Source: Stenogyne calaminthoides
Lineage: Eukaryota; Streptophyta; Magnoliopsida; Lamiales; Lamiaceae
DNA length: 64,000 nt
Assembly: GCA_037126765.1 (NCBI GenBank)
Contig: JBBCBC010000016.1
Coordinates: forward strand, 15,922,728 to 15,986,727
Reading direction: 5' to 3'
In this document: one piece after another, positions 23,814 to 35,363 of the stretch
How positions within the stretch are numbered: the stretch's first letter is position 1
How the letters are laid out: each line of letters begins with the position of its first letter
Notes under the pieces: generated by a model
Told to the model about the DNA's origin: nothing
The model's database searches: none
Seen by the model: only the letters and a program-made list of their open reading frames with translations
Made by a program: the position numbers and the translations under genes

Positions 23814-25282
23814 CCGCATCGAGCCACCTGTTTTGCTCAATTTTTAAATTGTAATTTAATTCATGACATTAAATTTAAAATTTGATAGTAGAACCGTTAG
23901 ATATGTTTTTGCGGTGTATCCAATTGTCATGGATTTTAATGTTTATTTATGCATGCATATAAATTGTGGTTTTTTTTTTTAATTCGATTTGTTCGGATTT
24001 GTTTTGCCTTGTGAGAAAATCCACGAGTAGACTAGGATTTATTTGATTTGATCAATGTAATAGACTAGCCTAGATTCAGTTTATTTATTTTTGTAAATAA
24101 ATTATAACCGATCGGAAACTAAGAGATGAAGAATTAAAGGATTTAAATCCGTAACTGCGCGTGGCGGATACCGCTGCTACCGGCACGCATGGGCGTTAGG
24201 GCGAGGCCGACGGCCGAAGGCCAAGACGAGAGAGGGGCCGCACGCGCGACGAAGGCGCGCGCCCAGACGAAAGCGACGGGCGGATAGCGCTACGGCACGC
24301 TACGGATACACCAAAAGCCGAGGTTGGTTAAGGGCGAGGCGGAGGGCGAAGCATGGCTGCTGGATGCATGATGCATGCCAATGAGATCCGCTAATACCAC
24401 CGACACCGCCCGAGGCGCTGGCGAGGCAATCGGGCGGGCGGTGCCGAGTCGCCGAGGTCGCCCTAGGCCAAGTGGTCGGCCGGATGCGGATCCCGGCCGC
24501 GAGCCGCCATGGGGCATTTCGAGACGGCATTTTTTTTCGAGACGAACGAGTGGGGAGAAATTCGAGACGCAGCTTTTCAAGATCAAGCCAAGAAAAAAAT
24601 CAAACCATGACAATTGGATAATTTGTGCCCAATATGTTTATTTTTCTGCTTTTTGCTTGATTTATTTGTGGTTATCTTATGCTTTATTTAATTTTGTTTA
24701 AATGTGTTTGCATGGAATTGCCAAATGGAAAAATCTCACCTTCAAAATTACTAAGTATGTTTAAATAATTAATTGACAATTTTATTCCCAATAAAATTGA
24801 ATTAATTTGACCTCCATGATTTATTTATTTGAGAATTCTTTTGAGAAATTCCCCACCTGACGGGCCAAAAGATAGCTTTCACATGAATGAATTCCAAACG
24901 GATGATTGTGGGTTATTACTAGTGGCGATTTATGACCCTCCCCACGAGGCTCGATCAAAGCAAAATAGTAATCCTCAGATTTAATCATGGTTATTACTTA
25001 GGTATAAAATTGATATGCATATACTTCCCCAAGTCCCCGCTAATTTTATATTGGTCAAGTGAGCCAACTATTAACTGATATTAAAGGTTTGTAATTGTTC
25101 TTGTTTGTAACTCGTTGAATGTGTTTAAATAATGACCCACCCCACGCCAGGGCTTATTTAAACTGCTTTTGAGATGTTGGCGATGCATGTTCATATTTTT
25201 TTTTGAGATTTTAATATGATGCATGTGATCAAACTTTGTGATATATTTTGTGCTTATGCATATTATTATTTATTTCACCATC
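23814..25282 (+). other. C1 leader with primer site and GC-rich island
   Basis: A degraded primer site (ccgcatcgagccacc, compare TGGTATCAGAGCCAC) follows the LTR. The untranslated leader contains a sharply GC-rich stretch at about 24150-24540 in otherwise AT-rich DNA. C2 has its counterpart at about 51880-52300. Frames on both strands here are by-products of composition; no domain is recognised. Confidence 0.6.
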
Positions 25283-26090
25283 ATGTCGCAACCTTTTAAT
25301 CCAATCGCTCAATATAATCGAAAGATAATTTGCTCACCGGAGAAAATTTTGTTGATTGAATCAAAACTCACTATTGTCCTCATCGCACACAAAGCCATAA
25401 CCGGTTCTCGACCACACCTAAACCGGATAAATCATCGATGAGTCCACTAAAGCGTTTAAGAAAGAGTATGTCGATCGGGAGCGGTCTAACGAAATGGCTT
25501 AGTGTACCATCTTGGTTTTCTATGTCGATGTGTTGTAACACCAACACCAAAACGCTGAGACCGGCCGCGAAATCATGACTAGTCTTAAAGCGATGTTTCA
25601 ACATCGTAACCGCGGTGGCTCATCGATCACCATGAGGGACTTGCTCTCTATGAAAATGGTGGAGGGAACACCGTAGGGAGCACGCTTCCGATGATGGCTC
25701 ACCTTAATAAACTTGAGGTACTTGGCGCCCGAATACGATATCGAGACCCAAATCGATTTTCGTGTTCCATTTTTGCCAAAAAGCTTTGAACAATTCAAAG
25801 TTGAACTACCAGATGAATAATCGAAGTTCTCGATGCCCCGACCAAGGTAAGCTTTAGTCTCGGCAGAGGCGATATTGGGGCGTAGTGCCAAGCCTTGGTG
25901 GGCAATCGGACCTTCTTCTTCTTCTAGACCAAGGGTGGTAAGAACAAGAAAAGGAACAAAGGCCACAAGCAAGTGAATCAAGTGTTGCCAATGGCAAAGA
26001 TAATGTGAAGAAGGGGTGGTGGAGGAACAAGCCAATAAGGGGAAGTGCTTCAACCATGTGAGAAAGGACATTGAGGTCACTGCTCTGCAC
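25283..26090 (+). pseudogene. gag: C1 gag
   Basis: ATG 25283 (MSQPFNPIAQYN) matches the start of C2 gag at 53044. After it, frame shifts and stops interrupt the capsid reading. A zinc-knuckle remnant (KGKCFNHV...) is near 26035-26070, where only one of the usual cysteines is left in frame. Product: nucleocapsid and capsid protein of the retroelement particle. A 196-codon minus-strand frame overlapping this region is a shadow. Confidence comes mainly from position and from C2. Confidence 0.6.
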
Positions 26091-26099
26091 CGAGAGGGA

Positions 26100-29000
26100 T
26101 GGAAAGAAATGTAATTCTCACGCACTAGTTGTTGAAACTTGTTTAGCGGCGTATGCCTCCCATTTTGGGTGGTGGATACGAGATCCACTAATCATGTTTG
26201 TTTCACATTACGTGGATTTCAAGCGACCCGCAAACTTAATGGGAGTGAGCTCCTCATCACACCGGGCGATGCTACGAGAGTGGCAAATTAAGCTAAAGGG
26301 GAGAAGTGCACCTATCTTTTGAAGACAAATGCTTTTAATTTTTGAGATATTCTTTATGTTTCGATTTTAGAAATAATTCGCTTTTCGCTTTCTAAACTTT
26401 TTATGATGGATATTTGGTTACTTTTTAATAAAGTTGTTACCATTTTTTTTTTGATAACTTTATCCGCCATGGAACGTTGTTGAATGATCTCTATACAATT
26501 AATCGTGGCACACCACTCACGAAATGTATCCTATAACACATCAACTGTTTCCGAGAAAAAAAAAAACGCTCATCGAAAGTGAACGAGACACTTTTTGGCA
26601 TCTAAGATTGGGTCATATAAATCCAAAGATGATCCAAAGGTTGGTGAGAGACGGTTCACTAGGGCTTCTCCAAGTTGAACCGATTCCAACCTGCGAATCA
26701 TGTTTGGAGAGTAATATGACCGAGAGGGCATTTGGAGCCAAGGGGAATAGTGCCAAATAAGTGTTAGAGATCGTTTACACAGATGTGCGTAGTTCAATGT
26801 CAACCAAAGCAAGATTAGGTTATGGGTAATTTTATTGATGATTACTCAAGGTACATTTTCCTTATGAAGCATGAAGTTGAGACCTTTGAGAAATTCTAAG
26901 AATTTAAGGCTCAAACAGAGAATCACAAGGAAAAACGTATCAAGTCTCTACGATCTGATCGTGGAGGCGAATACCTCAGCGATGTGTTTTTCGAACTACT
27001 TATCTGATGAAGGGATTGTATCCCATCTCACTGCACCCGGAACCCCTCAACAAAACGGGGTTGCAGAGCGAAGTAACAATTCTTTTGGAAATGGTTAGAT
27101 CAATGATGAGTTATGCGGATCTTCCCGAGTCGTTCTGGGGTCATACCTTGGAAACAGCGACTTACATTCTAAACTTGGTGCTATCCAAATCGGTTCCCAA
27201 AACTCCCAAAGAATTGTGGCCTACGCGAGCCTAGTATGAGACACATGAGAATTTGGGGTGTCCGCCTATGTGTTGGACAAGGAAGTCGGTAAATCGATCC
27301 TCGATCGTAATTAAGGTTGTTTGTAGGATACCCCGAGGGAACAAAAAAGGGTGTATGTTCTATAGTCCCGAAGATCAAAAGGTGGTCAACTATACTAGAT
27401 TACCTTAAATGAGCTTATGAAACAGGGCAAACCTCAGATTACCTTAAATGAGCTTTAGAGGGCAAACCTTAGTGCCAATTGATTAGATGATATACCAAAC
27501 GACACGCCACAACCGAGCCTCATCATAGTGGGAGGGTTGTTAGACAAACCTCGAGAGATTCAAGGGAATAGAGAGTCCTCGACTTGATTCTCTGACAAGA
27601 CGAATCGCAACCCATGGATATATGACGAGGCATTCCAAGATAAGTATGCGGTTTCTTGGCAAACAAAGAATGAAAGTTTAAAATGGGTTCTATGTTTCAT
27701 AATAGAGTGGGAGCTAGTCGAACCACTTAATGGGGTCAAACCCATTAGATGCAAATGGGTATGTAAGAGGAAAAGAGGACCGGACGAAGTTTGAAACCTT
27801 TAAAGCAAGACTAGTGGCTAAAGGTTATACTCGTAAAGAAGGGATCGACATGAGGAAACTTTTTTCACAGAGAGCTATGCTTAAGTCCATCTCAGATTCT
27901 TCTTATCGATTGTCACAAGATTTTCGACTTTTGAATTCGCAAATGGATGTCAAGACAAATTTTTCCTTAACTAAGTCTTGATGAAGAGATCCATATGCAA
28001 CAACCCCAAGACTTCATTGAAACAAAGCCAAGAACACCAAGTTTGTAAGCTCAAGAGGTCCATTTACTTGACTCAAACAGCATCCGTAGCTTGGAACCAA
28101 TGTTTTGATCATGTAATAAAGTCTTATGGGTTTGATCAAAACGAGTTTGAAAGTTCTGTGTATAAAAGCGTGTTCGAATCGATTGGTATTCTTAGTACCG
28201 CACGAGATAACATTGTGATCATCGGAATGATGTGAAGGTGTGATCGACGTAAGGGGCATGGTTTTCAAAACAAAGCTTGATATGAAAGACTTAGGGAAAG
28301 CCGAACACGCCCTTGGGATCAAGATCACCGAGATCGTAAGAAAAGGATGATCGAAGTTATCGCAAGTTTCATACATAGACACCGCTTTTGAAACACTTCA
28401 AAGATGCAAGATTCCAAGAAAGGATTCATACTTTTCAAAGCTTGAATCCATCTATCCAAGAAAATGTCCCCTAAGATGCAAGAGGAGATAGATGACATGA
28501 AAGGCATTCCCCGTGCTTCTCGCCGTCAAAAACCTTATGTATGCAATGTCACAGACGAGACCTGATATCCGCTTTTAGTCAGAAGCATGGTAGCAAGATA
28601 TCAAAGTAACCCAGGAAAGCGATTGATCTACATTTAAAAACATTCCTCAAGTGTCCGAAAGAACTCGATAGAATGTTGATTTATCACCGATACTCAAATC
28701 CCCATCGGCCACACCTTTACCGGGATTTCCAATCGATTTAGATTCCGTAAATTATCCGCCTCGCTAAGTGTTTTTCCATTTGGGAAGTGTAGCCATCAAA
28801 TGGACGAGTGTGAAGCGAAATGCATCAACGACCAACCATGGAAGTCGGGTAAGAAGTTGCAGGAAGCGTGAAAGAACCGATTGGGCTCTAAATCTTCTTA
28901 GTGGACTTGATGGTGTTGTGAATTTGTTCAGCAATATCTCGCTAGGGGCTTGCAAATTCAAGAGAACCAAGAGTCCACGAGTCAAACAAACACATTAAAG

Positions 29001-29130
29001 GAAAGACGCCTTTATACGAGAAATCGTTAAGAGAGAGATATAGATGTGGCAAAGATAGCATCCGAGGATAGCCTAGCGATCCATTCACAAAGCCGCCGCC
29101 TCCTCAATACATTCGAGACATGTGAGTGGA
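26100..29130 (+). pseudogene. pol: C1 pol: protease, integrase, RT, RNase H
   Basis: Protease remnant near 26125-26240: the catalytic DTG reads Asp-Thr-Arg. GAG-pre-integrase at 26545-26757: FWHLRLGHINPKMIQRLV ... CESC. Integrase: FIDDYSRY (about 26830), SLRSDRGGEYLS with the second Asp at 26957-26959, and QQNGVAERSNN with Glu at 27066-27068, followed by MVRSMMSYADLPESFWGH. RT: 27690-28240, with CKWVCKRKRG- and ARLVAKGYTRKEGID-type blocks. The YVDD region is altered to RDN before IVIIG at about 28205. The RNase H region is 28700-29130, poorly kept. Protease, RT and RNase H each show lost key residues. Confidence 0.85.
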
Positions 29131-29258
29131 ATGGGTGTCAAGACCGCTAAACTGCTTTGAGTATAAGTTGGGAGAAATAATTAGATTCGTAGGTGACATT
29201 AGATGTCACGACTACTCGAGACATGTTGTAGTATACTTAAAAGCAAACTTTGAGTATA

Positions 29259-29268
29259 AGTGGGAGAT
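29259..29268 (+). other. C1 polypurine tract
   Basis: AGTGGGAGAT directly upstream of the 3' LTR start TGTTGGG. C2 has the identical tract at 57027-57036. It primes plus-strand DNA synthesis in this class. Confidence 0.8.
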
Positions 29269-31112
29269 TGTTGGGATTATACTTTGAAAGTATGCTTTTA
29301 CTTTGTATAATCTAAACCTAATTTTCGACTTATTTATCAAAATAAATTGTTTATCACTAATGCTTTAAATATGATTGAATGTTATATATATTTACTACAT
29401 AACTATTCAATAATTCGTGACGTGTTACAATCAGAAGTTAATTTAGTGATACCGCATCACGTAAGATTAAATTAATAAATTCCTTGTAACTATAAGTACG
29501 CCATTCACGACCTAGATGGAAATGAACAACCATCGCGAAAGGTTGAGATGTAAGGCTCGGGATTGGTTTGTCTTGACCAAGAGATTACACTAACAAGATG
29601 ACCGATGCACTTAATAGACCTACAGAGGAGGATAAATTCTTCGAATCGAACAAGGAAGAATTAGACCTCATTGTTCGTTGTTTAACCTTCATCCCTTAAA
29701 TAGGATCACGCGATTGGTAACTATTGCTTTGACTTATCATGGGTAAATAATCGCGAGATTCAATACTTTTTATCTTGGGCAATATTATTGGTCACATGTG
29801 ATTGCTAAGATTTAATACGAAGAATCGCGGTGCAAATAAATATGCTTGATTTGATTTGCCCCCGGGAGGTTCATAAGTTTTATCATACCAAATCTTGCAA
29901 GGGAATTAGTTTCCAGATGGATAATAATGTTGAACCGCTCTTCTAATTAAGGACAAAAGATATTAATTAACGGAAAGCTATTTCAGTGGCTTGAATTAAT
30001 TAATGGGCTAGATAATCTTTAACACGAGAAATAATGACCGGGAGCCATATTGATTGTAATATGGGTTAAGATGGATAGTGCAATATTAATTATGTAGTGG
30101 GATTAATTAATATTTATGGGCTTGAATTATATTGTGGCTCAATGTTAGATATTCAAGATCCATTAGAAGGTCCAATCTTAATTATCCTAAAGGCCCCCTG
30201 AGTAGCCCAACAAATAGTCCAATAACTGAAAAAGGTGATTAAAATAAAATAAATATTGTTGCTTAATTTTCCAACCAAAATTTCGAAATTTATAGATATT
30301 TTGGGAGAGAGATTTTCTTTGAATTTTGTTATGGAATGAAGATATGTATTCTTGGAATACAAGATTATCTCATTAAATTCAAGAAATCTCCCACTAGCTT
30401 ATCTATATAGTAATTTTCAAAAAAAATAGAAAATATGATGAGCAAGAAAGATTTTCTTGATTTTCTTGAAACGATATTATGGAAGATATGTATTTCTTGA
30501 AATACAAGAATATCTCATAAATTCAAGAAGATCCAAATCTTGGATTCTTGCACATTAGTTTTCGAAAATATCCATAATTGAGGAGGTGGGAATTTTGTGG
30601 AATATTTTAATTATGGGAAAAATAATATAGAAGATATATTCAAGATTTCTTGGTGACCAAGAAAAGTCTTCTCCCACATTGATTTTCTACAAGAATTTCG
30701 ACCACTCCCTCTCCTATAAATAGGGGATGATTAGTTCATTCCCAAGTACAATTCCATGTGCTGGAAATATTAGCAAATCCACAAAGGTGGTGCAACAAAG
30801 TTTATTTTTTCCTTTTGTTAATTGTTCGACAAGTGTCCTTCCACCGGATAGTTGAGAAAGGGCTAAGGGAATACTTGGGAAGTCCTTTTGTTAGTCCGTC
30901 CGCCATCAAGTCACCGCCATCCCGAGAGGTACGCTCACGTAAAACCCGTAGATTCTCGCATGAGGTTTTACGTGGTTTTTTATATGCATGATATGTTGTT
31001 GCAATTATTATTTGAATTAATATAGGATTAATTCATGCTAGTAATAATTAATGAATTAAATTTGTATTTAAATATTCACCCCGAATTGATCTGTGCAAAT
31101 AATTCCCCAACA
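29269..31112 (+). repeat. C1 3' LTR
   Basis: 1844 bp, TATAAATA at 30715-30722, ending TTCCCCAACA followed by the duplication gatag. Against the 5' LTR the inner 1.1 kb is nearly identical, while the first 600 bp shows many clustered 1-5 base differences. Confidence 0.9.
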
Positions 31113-32103
31113 GATAGAACCTTGTTCAGGATAGAAGATGGGAAAGATATCTTACTTGTTCAGATATATGTTGATGACATTATCTTTGATCCCCAAATCA
31201 TCGGGCCAGGAGAAGTTTTCACACCGATGAAAGGAAAGTTTGAAATGTCAATGATGGGGAGATGAATTTTTTCTAGGACTTCAAAGAAATAAATTAAAGA
31301 AGGAATTTTCATCAATCGTGCAAAGTATACCGTAGATCCGATTGCCAAGTATGGTATTCGAATTGCAATGCGCTTAGAATTCTACCTAATACTAACTACA
31401 AGATGGATCCCGATCCCAAAAAGGCAAATCGCTTAACCATACCGATTATAGAGGATCATCGATCATTGCTTTATCTCACGCCAGTAGACCTGACATTACT
31501 TTTGCTATTGGGATATGTGCAAGATACCAAGCTAACCCTAAGACTAGTCACGTGGAAGCTTCCAAGAAGATATTGAGATATCTAAAGGGCACCGTGAATA
31601 GAGGATTATGGTATCCAACTGATGATAACCTTGAATTAACTGGTTATTCAGATGCTGATTATGGTGGTTGCAGAATTGACAAGAAGTCCACTTTAGGAAC
31701 GTATCAATTTCTTGGAAGCAAACTGGTATCCTGGTTTTCTAAGAAGCGCACCTCAAGAGTAACCAGTACTACCGTCAATACACGGTCAGCAGGAAGTTAT
31801 TGTGCACAAATTCTTTGGCTAAGACAACAATTGAGAGATTATAAAGTTATGGCCAATGAAGTTCCCATATTCTGTGACAACAACAGTGCAATTGCTATAT
31901 CACAAAAATCCTCAGATCGCACACTAGATGTAAGCACGCGGATATCGCATCATTTCATTAGAGACCATGTAGAGAAGAAAGACATCAGGATGGAGAAAAT
32001 TCATACTGATAAACAAAGAGCTGATATTCTTACTAAGCCTTTAGCTGAGTCAAGATTTCAGGAACTATCAGTTGAATTAGGAATGTTGTATCCAGGTGAG
32101 TAA
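31113..32103 (+). pseudogene. pol: Sirevirus-like pol: second half of RT and RNase H
   Basis: After the duplicated gatag the RT reading continues (RTLFRIEDGKDILLVQ) to the catalytic YVDD at 31167-31178. A stretch with stops follows (31260-31550). The RNase H part, 31552-32103, is one open frame: LKGTVNRGLWYPTDDNLEL, GYSDADYGGCRIDKKST, the FCDNNSAIAIS block and the terminal ELSVELGMLYPGE before TGA/TAA at 32101. This piece and the one ending at 22042 join without loss at the C1 site, so only C1 separates them. Confidence 0.92.
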
Positions 32104-32664
32104 TTTATCCTGAAGAGAGAAGTTCTTCAGATGCATGAAGTTTTTCAGTAAGAAAAACTCAGGACAAATACCACTCAGGATGGAAACTGAGAATCAGGAT
32201 GGTTTTGTCACCGGTGTTTCAAGAACGCTTAAGTATTCAATTAATCCTCAAAACACACTTGACACATGATTTACTCACAAGTATTTATTTCAAATAAGAA
32301 TCATTTGAAATAAATACAAAAGACTTGAACTTTATGCGGGAATGTTTGAAGAATTATTGGCTAAAGTTTTGGCAGAACACCAAGGGTTTACCTCGATTAG
32401 AGTGATACATCATTTTGTCATCCTATTTTGCTGCCACTAAAAATGCTTTTATGCTTATTTGCTATTAATAGAAAATAAATCTTGAGATTATTACAATCAA
32501 TCTGAGCCGTTTATTCGGATTTAATCTCAACCATTGATCTATATCCTTCTAATCACATATATACCCCATTTTTCGCCAAAACACTTATAATTTTACACTC
32601 TGCATCCCTGCATAAAACGTTCAAACTATCCAAACCCTCCTAATATTCTAAACCAAACTCTTCA
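32104..32664 (+). other. Sirevirus-like spacer between pol and env-like ORF
   Basis: About 560 bp with no coding sequence. It contains the perfect inverted repeat at 32281-32317 and an A/T-rich stretch with TATATA at 32557-32564 ahead of the env-like ATG. A separate transcript or spliced RNA for the third ORF would need its signals here; none is certain. Confidence 0.5.
32281..32317 (+). other. Perfect 15-bp inverted repeat (hairpin)
   Basis: The left arm gtatttatttcaaat (32281-32295), loop aagaatc and right arm atttgaaataaatac (32303-32317) are exactly complementary. It is placed between the pol stop and the env-like ORF. Confidence 0.75.
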
Positions 32665-33763
32665 ATGGAATTCCTGCTACTTTTAATGATAAGGAATCTC
32701 GCAGAATCGGAGAAACCTTATTTTGAGCATGTGGAGATGGACGATAACAAAACCACGCCGGTAGAGGAAGAAGTTTCCATATGCTTCGACTAGCTTCATT
32801 TGGGAAGATTGGTCGAAACAAACCAGAGCTTGAGTTATCACAAGAGTTGTCATAGTCAGGATCAACTCCGCGAGAAGACACCAATGGAGCCTTTGTCTCA
32901 AAATCGCTTTCGCACTTATGCAAAATCCAAAGCGTAGGTTGTTACCAAGAAAGAGATATGGTTATCTTTAACCAATATCAATGATGTATTTGAGTTGAAT
33001 GATAGAGGTAATGATCCAGCAGTGTATATGATTGGAAGAGAGCAGGAGATTTTAGATAGGTTTTCTATTTCAAAGGTTTCACTAAAGGGTGCTTTGAATA
33101 AGAAATGTCTAAAACCAAATCTATCGAATCCTCATTGATATTGTGGCGGTGTTTGATGAGAACTTTTGAGTTTAGAGCATGTTAGCCAAAACAAGTTGAG
33201 GTTAATAGTCGCAATCGAGGATTCACCGCCAAGAGATTTCAATTGGTTGAAATTCTTGGCAAGCTGCATACTTAACCAGAATCAGAAGATTAAGTATAAC
33301 AAAGCAACGTTCAATAAAGCCGGAAAGGTATTGTTTGCAACGAAGATAAGCTATCTTCTAGAAACCTTGACAAGGAAGAATATGTTTTTCTTGGATCGGC
33401 TCTACTTTCAATCTAATAGAATCATGTTTCAAGGCCTAAGTCGCAGGTTATGAGACAGTGACTTTCTTTCTTAGAGTATGAGTTCTATAGCCAGATGAGC
33501 CTCAAGAGCGGGCTATCCAGAAGAGCCCCAACAATGACAGAGTGTTGAGGTTGAGAGCTCAAATCGATCGATAGGTTGACTATTGCCGATATCACCAGCA
33601 TTAAAGGCAAAAAGGTGTCCGAGAAGGCCGCAGAGGAACCCGAGAAGAAGAGGAGAAAGGCACTTGAGCTCCCCCAAAGTAAAGAGGGAAACAGTGAGAG
33701 GAAGAAGGCCTGTGATGAGCGTAAGAGGAAGAAGAGGTTGAGGAAAATAAGTGAAGTGGTCAG
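32665..33763 (+). pseudogene. Env-like ORF of Sirevirus-like element, part 1
   Basis: Third ORF after pol, the position of the env-like gene in Sireviruses. ATG 32665 (MEFLLLLMIRNLAESEKPYF) runs about 43 codons to a stop. Legible later blocks: 33166-33453 (RDFNWLKFLASCILNQNQKI ... YLLETLTRKNMFFLDRLYF) and 33576-33763, very rich in Lys/Arg/Glu. No convincing signal peptide, and no clear membrane segment apart from the leucine-rich start. It is cut at 33764 by the D element. Function in this lineage is not established; the call is by position and charge pattern. Confidence 0.55.
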
Positions 33764-35349
33764 GTTGAATTTAGAGGCATGTAAACACGCAATACACAAG
33801 CAAATAAAATTAAAGTTCACCAACAATGAACAAAGAATCGCATAATTAAATACGAAGTAAATGTTAATGTAATTTTAAAGTAATTGCATACACGGATTCT
33901 CAACTATGGTATTCACTTAACAAATAAGCATTAATCAAGACAAATCACAAATAAAATCCCCGAGATGAATTTGCTAGAAAAATTCTAACTTAGAAATTTT
34001 ATGGAGAAAATATGAACTCACGATTATGAATTCCCAAGAGCTCATATATATAGGAGAGACCCAAATTTTAAATCTTAAGATAACCTTTATTAGGAAAAAT
34101 CCATAATTAAATAAATCTCTTAGATTTATTTCCCACATATAAATCTCTACTAGATTTAAATCCTTTATATGAAAAAAATCTCTACGATTTATTTCCATAT
34201 ATATTAAATCCTACAATAATATTCCAAATATTATTATTAGGGAATTTTATTTAATTAAATCTAATTTAATTAAATATTAATAATAATTAATTTCAAATTA
34301 ATCTATTATTAATTATTTCCATAAATTAAATATTAAATCTAATTTAACATTTAATCAACCAACTATAATTAGTAAACAACCATTACTTGTTGTGGTGACC
34401 CATAGCCCTCATATATAGAGCGATTAATCAAACTAACGGCCTTAATTGAACCCTAGACAATAACCGACATTCTCAATATATGAGGTAACGCTATGAGAAA
34501 TGTGCAACTACCAGAATCAAAACATGGGCTATTACAATTTCCTCCTTTCATTCACTTAATACTGATTAAGTCTTGAACATGATGAAGTGTCTATTCAAAT
34601 AACTTACTCAATTTATCTCCAATCACTAATTGATCATGTATGTCACACTTAGCCACAAAGTCTAAGTTGACGTGCATCGGCCGGTGACTTTGATCCAATT
34701 ATGATGAGAAGATGAGTATTCTCTCTAAATCCACTTTGAGGAATGAATCCTATTATTGGCTCAACTACCACGCACATGAACTTCGTGATGAATCAAATCC
34801 AAGCCATATCTACCCATAGACGGGTGCAAGCGTCGGTCATGGTCAAAGTTCATCATTTCACACATGTCGTATTGACCTCAAGTCAAAGGAGTATCGCATC
34901 GATCCCACCAACCGAGACACCCATAGACACATGTAGTAGAACTACATCAAACGGTTTCTCGGATGGGTATACCAATACCCTCTAAGGTATTTGTGCATCC
35001 ATCATGAAATACCTAGTATCTCGTAGTAAGTGAGATCTTTCTACACTCTCTAAGAGTATGATGCAGATCGCACACCAATCTCCTTTGCATCATCAATATC
35101 TCATTCTTGATAATCCTTGATCGGGGCTATTTGAGAATCATGCTTTAGTCATCTGGGTTCTCACAACCTCAATCACAGCAATGACTCATAGGAACACTTG
35201 CATGAATAAATGCAAACAATCAAACATAATATTCAAACAAGTGTGTTGACATACATTAATATTAAATGAACTATAATATTAAACCAAACTGAATATCATC
35301 GAGCATTATGTCCTTACAATAGATTGTCTCTAGGACACTAACACTAACA
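33764..35349 (-). repeat. D-element 3' LTR
   Basis: 1586 bp; on the minus strand it starts TGTTAGTGTTAGTGTCC at 35349. TATATATA at 34045-34052 is the likely promoter box (minus). An AT-only stretch at 34240-34330, with nested inverted repeats of TTAATTAAAT and AATAATTAAT type, is shared by all D LTRs (48240-48330, 62990-63080). Confidence 0.88.
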
Positions 35350-35363
35350 ATCTCCCACTTGAC
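35350..35363 (-). other. D-element polypurine tract
   Basis: On the minus strand GTCAAGTGGGAGAT precedes the LTR head TGTTAGTG, the expected plus-strand primer for this element. Confidence 0.75.

Larger units (their letters stand above)
22043..31112 (+). mobile_element. Ty1-copia element C1
   Basis: 9070 bp, flanked by a perfect 5-bp target duplication gatag (22038-22042 and 31113-31117), inserted in the Sirevirus-like RT. LTRs of 1771 and 1844 bp, Met-type primer site remnant, GC-rich leader, gag, then pol in copia order, then purine tract AGTGGGAGAT before the 3' LTR. It belongs to the same family as C2 (49619-58747). The clade within Ty1-copia is not assigned. The coding region is heavily broken. 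Confidence 0.93.

Noticed and set aside
25598..26188. A 196-codon open frame on the minus strand.
   Set aside because: It overlaps the C1 gag-protease remnant on the opposite strand, has no recognisable domain, and the matching part of C2 does not keep it open.
34240..34340. An AT-only stretch with palindromes, possible matrix attachment site, origin or MITE.
   Set aside because: It is an integral part of all D-family LTRs and has no flanking duplication of its own.
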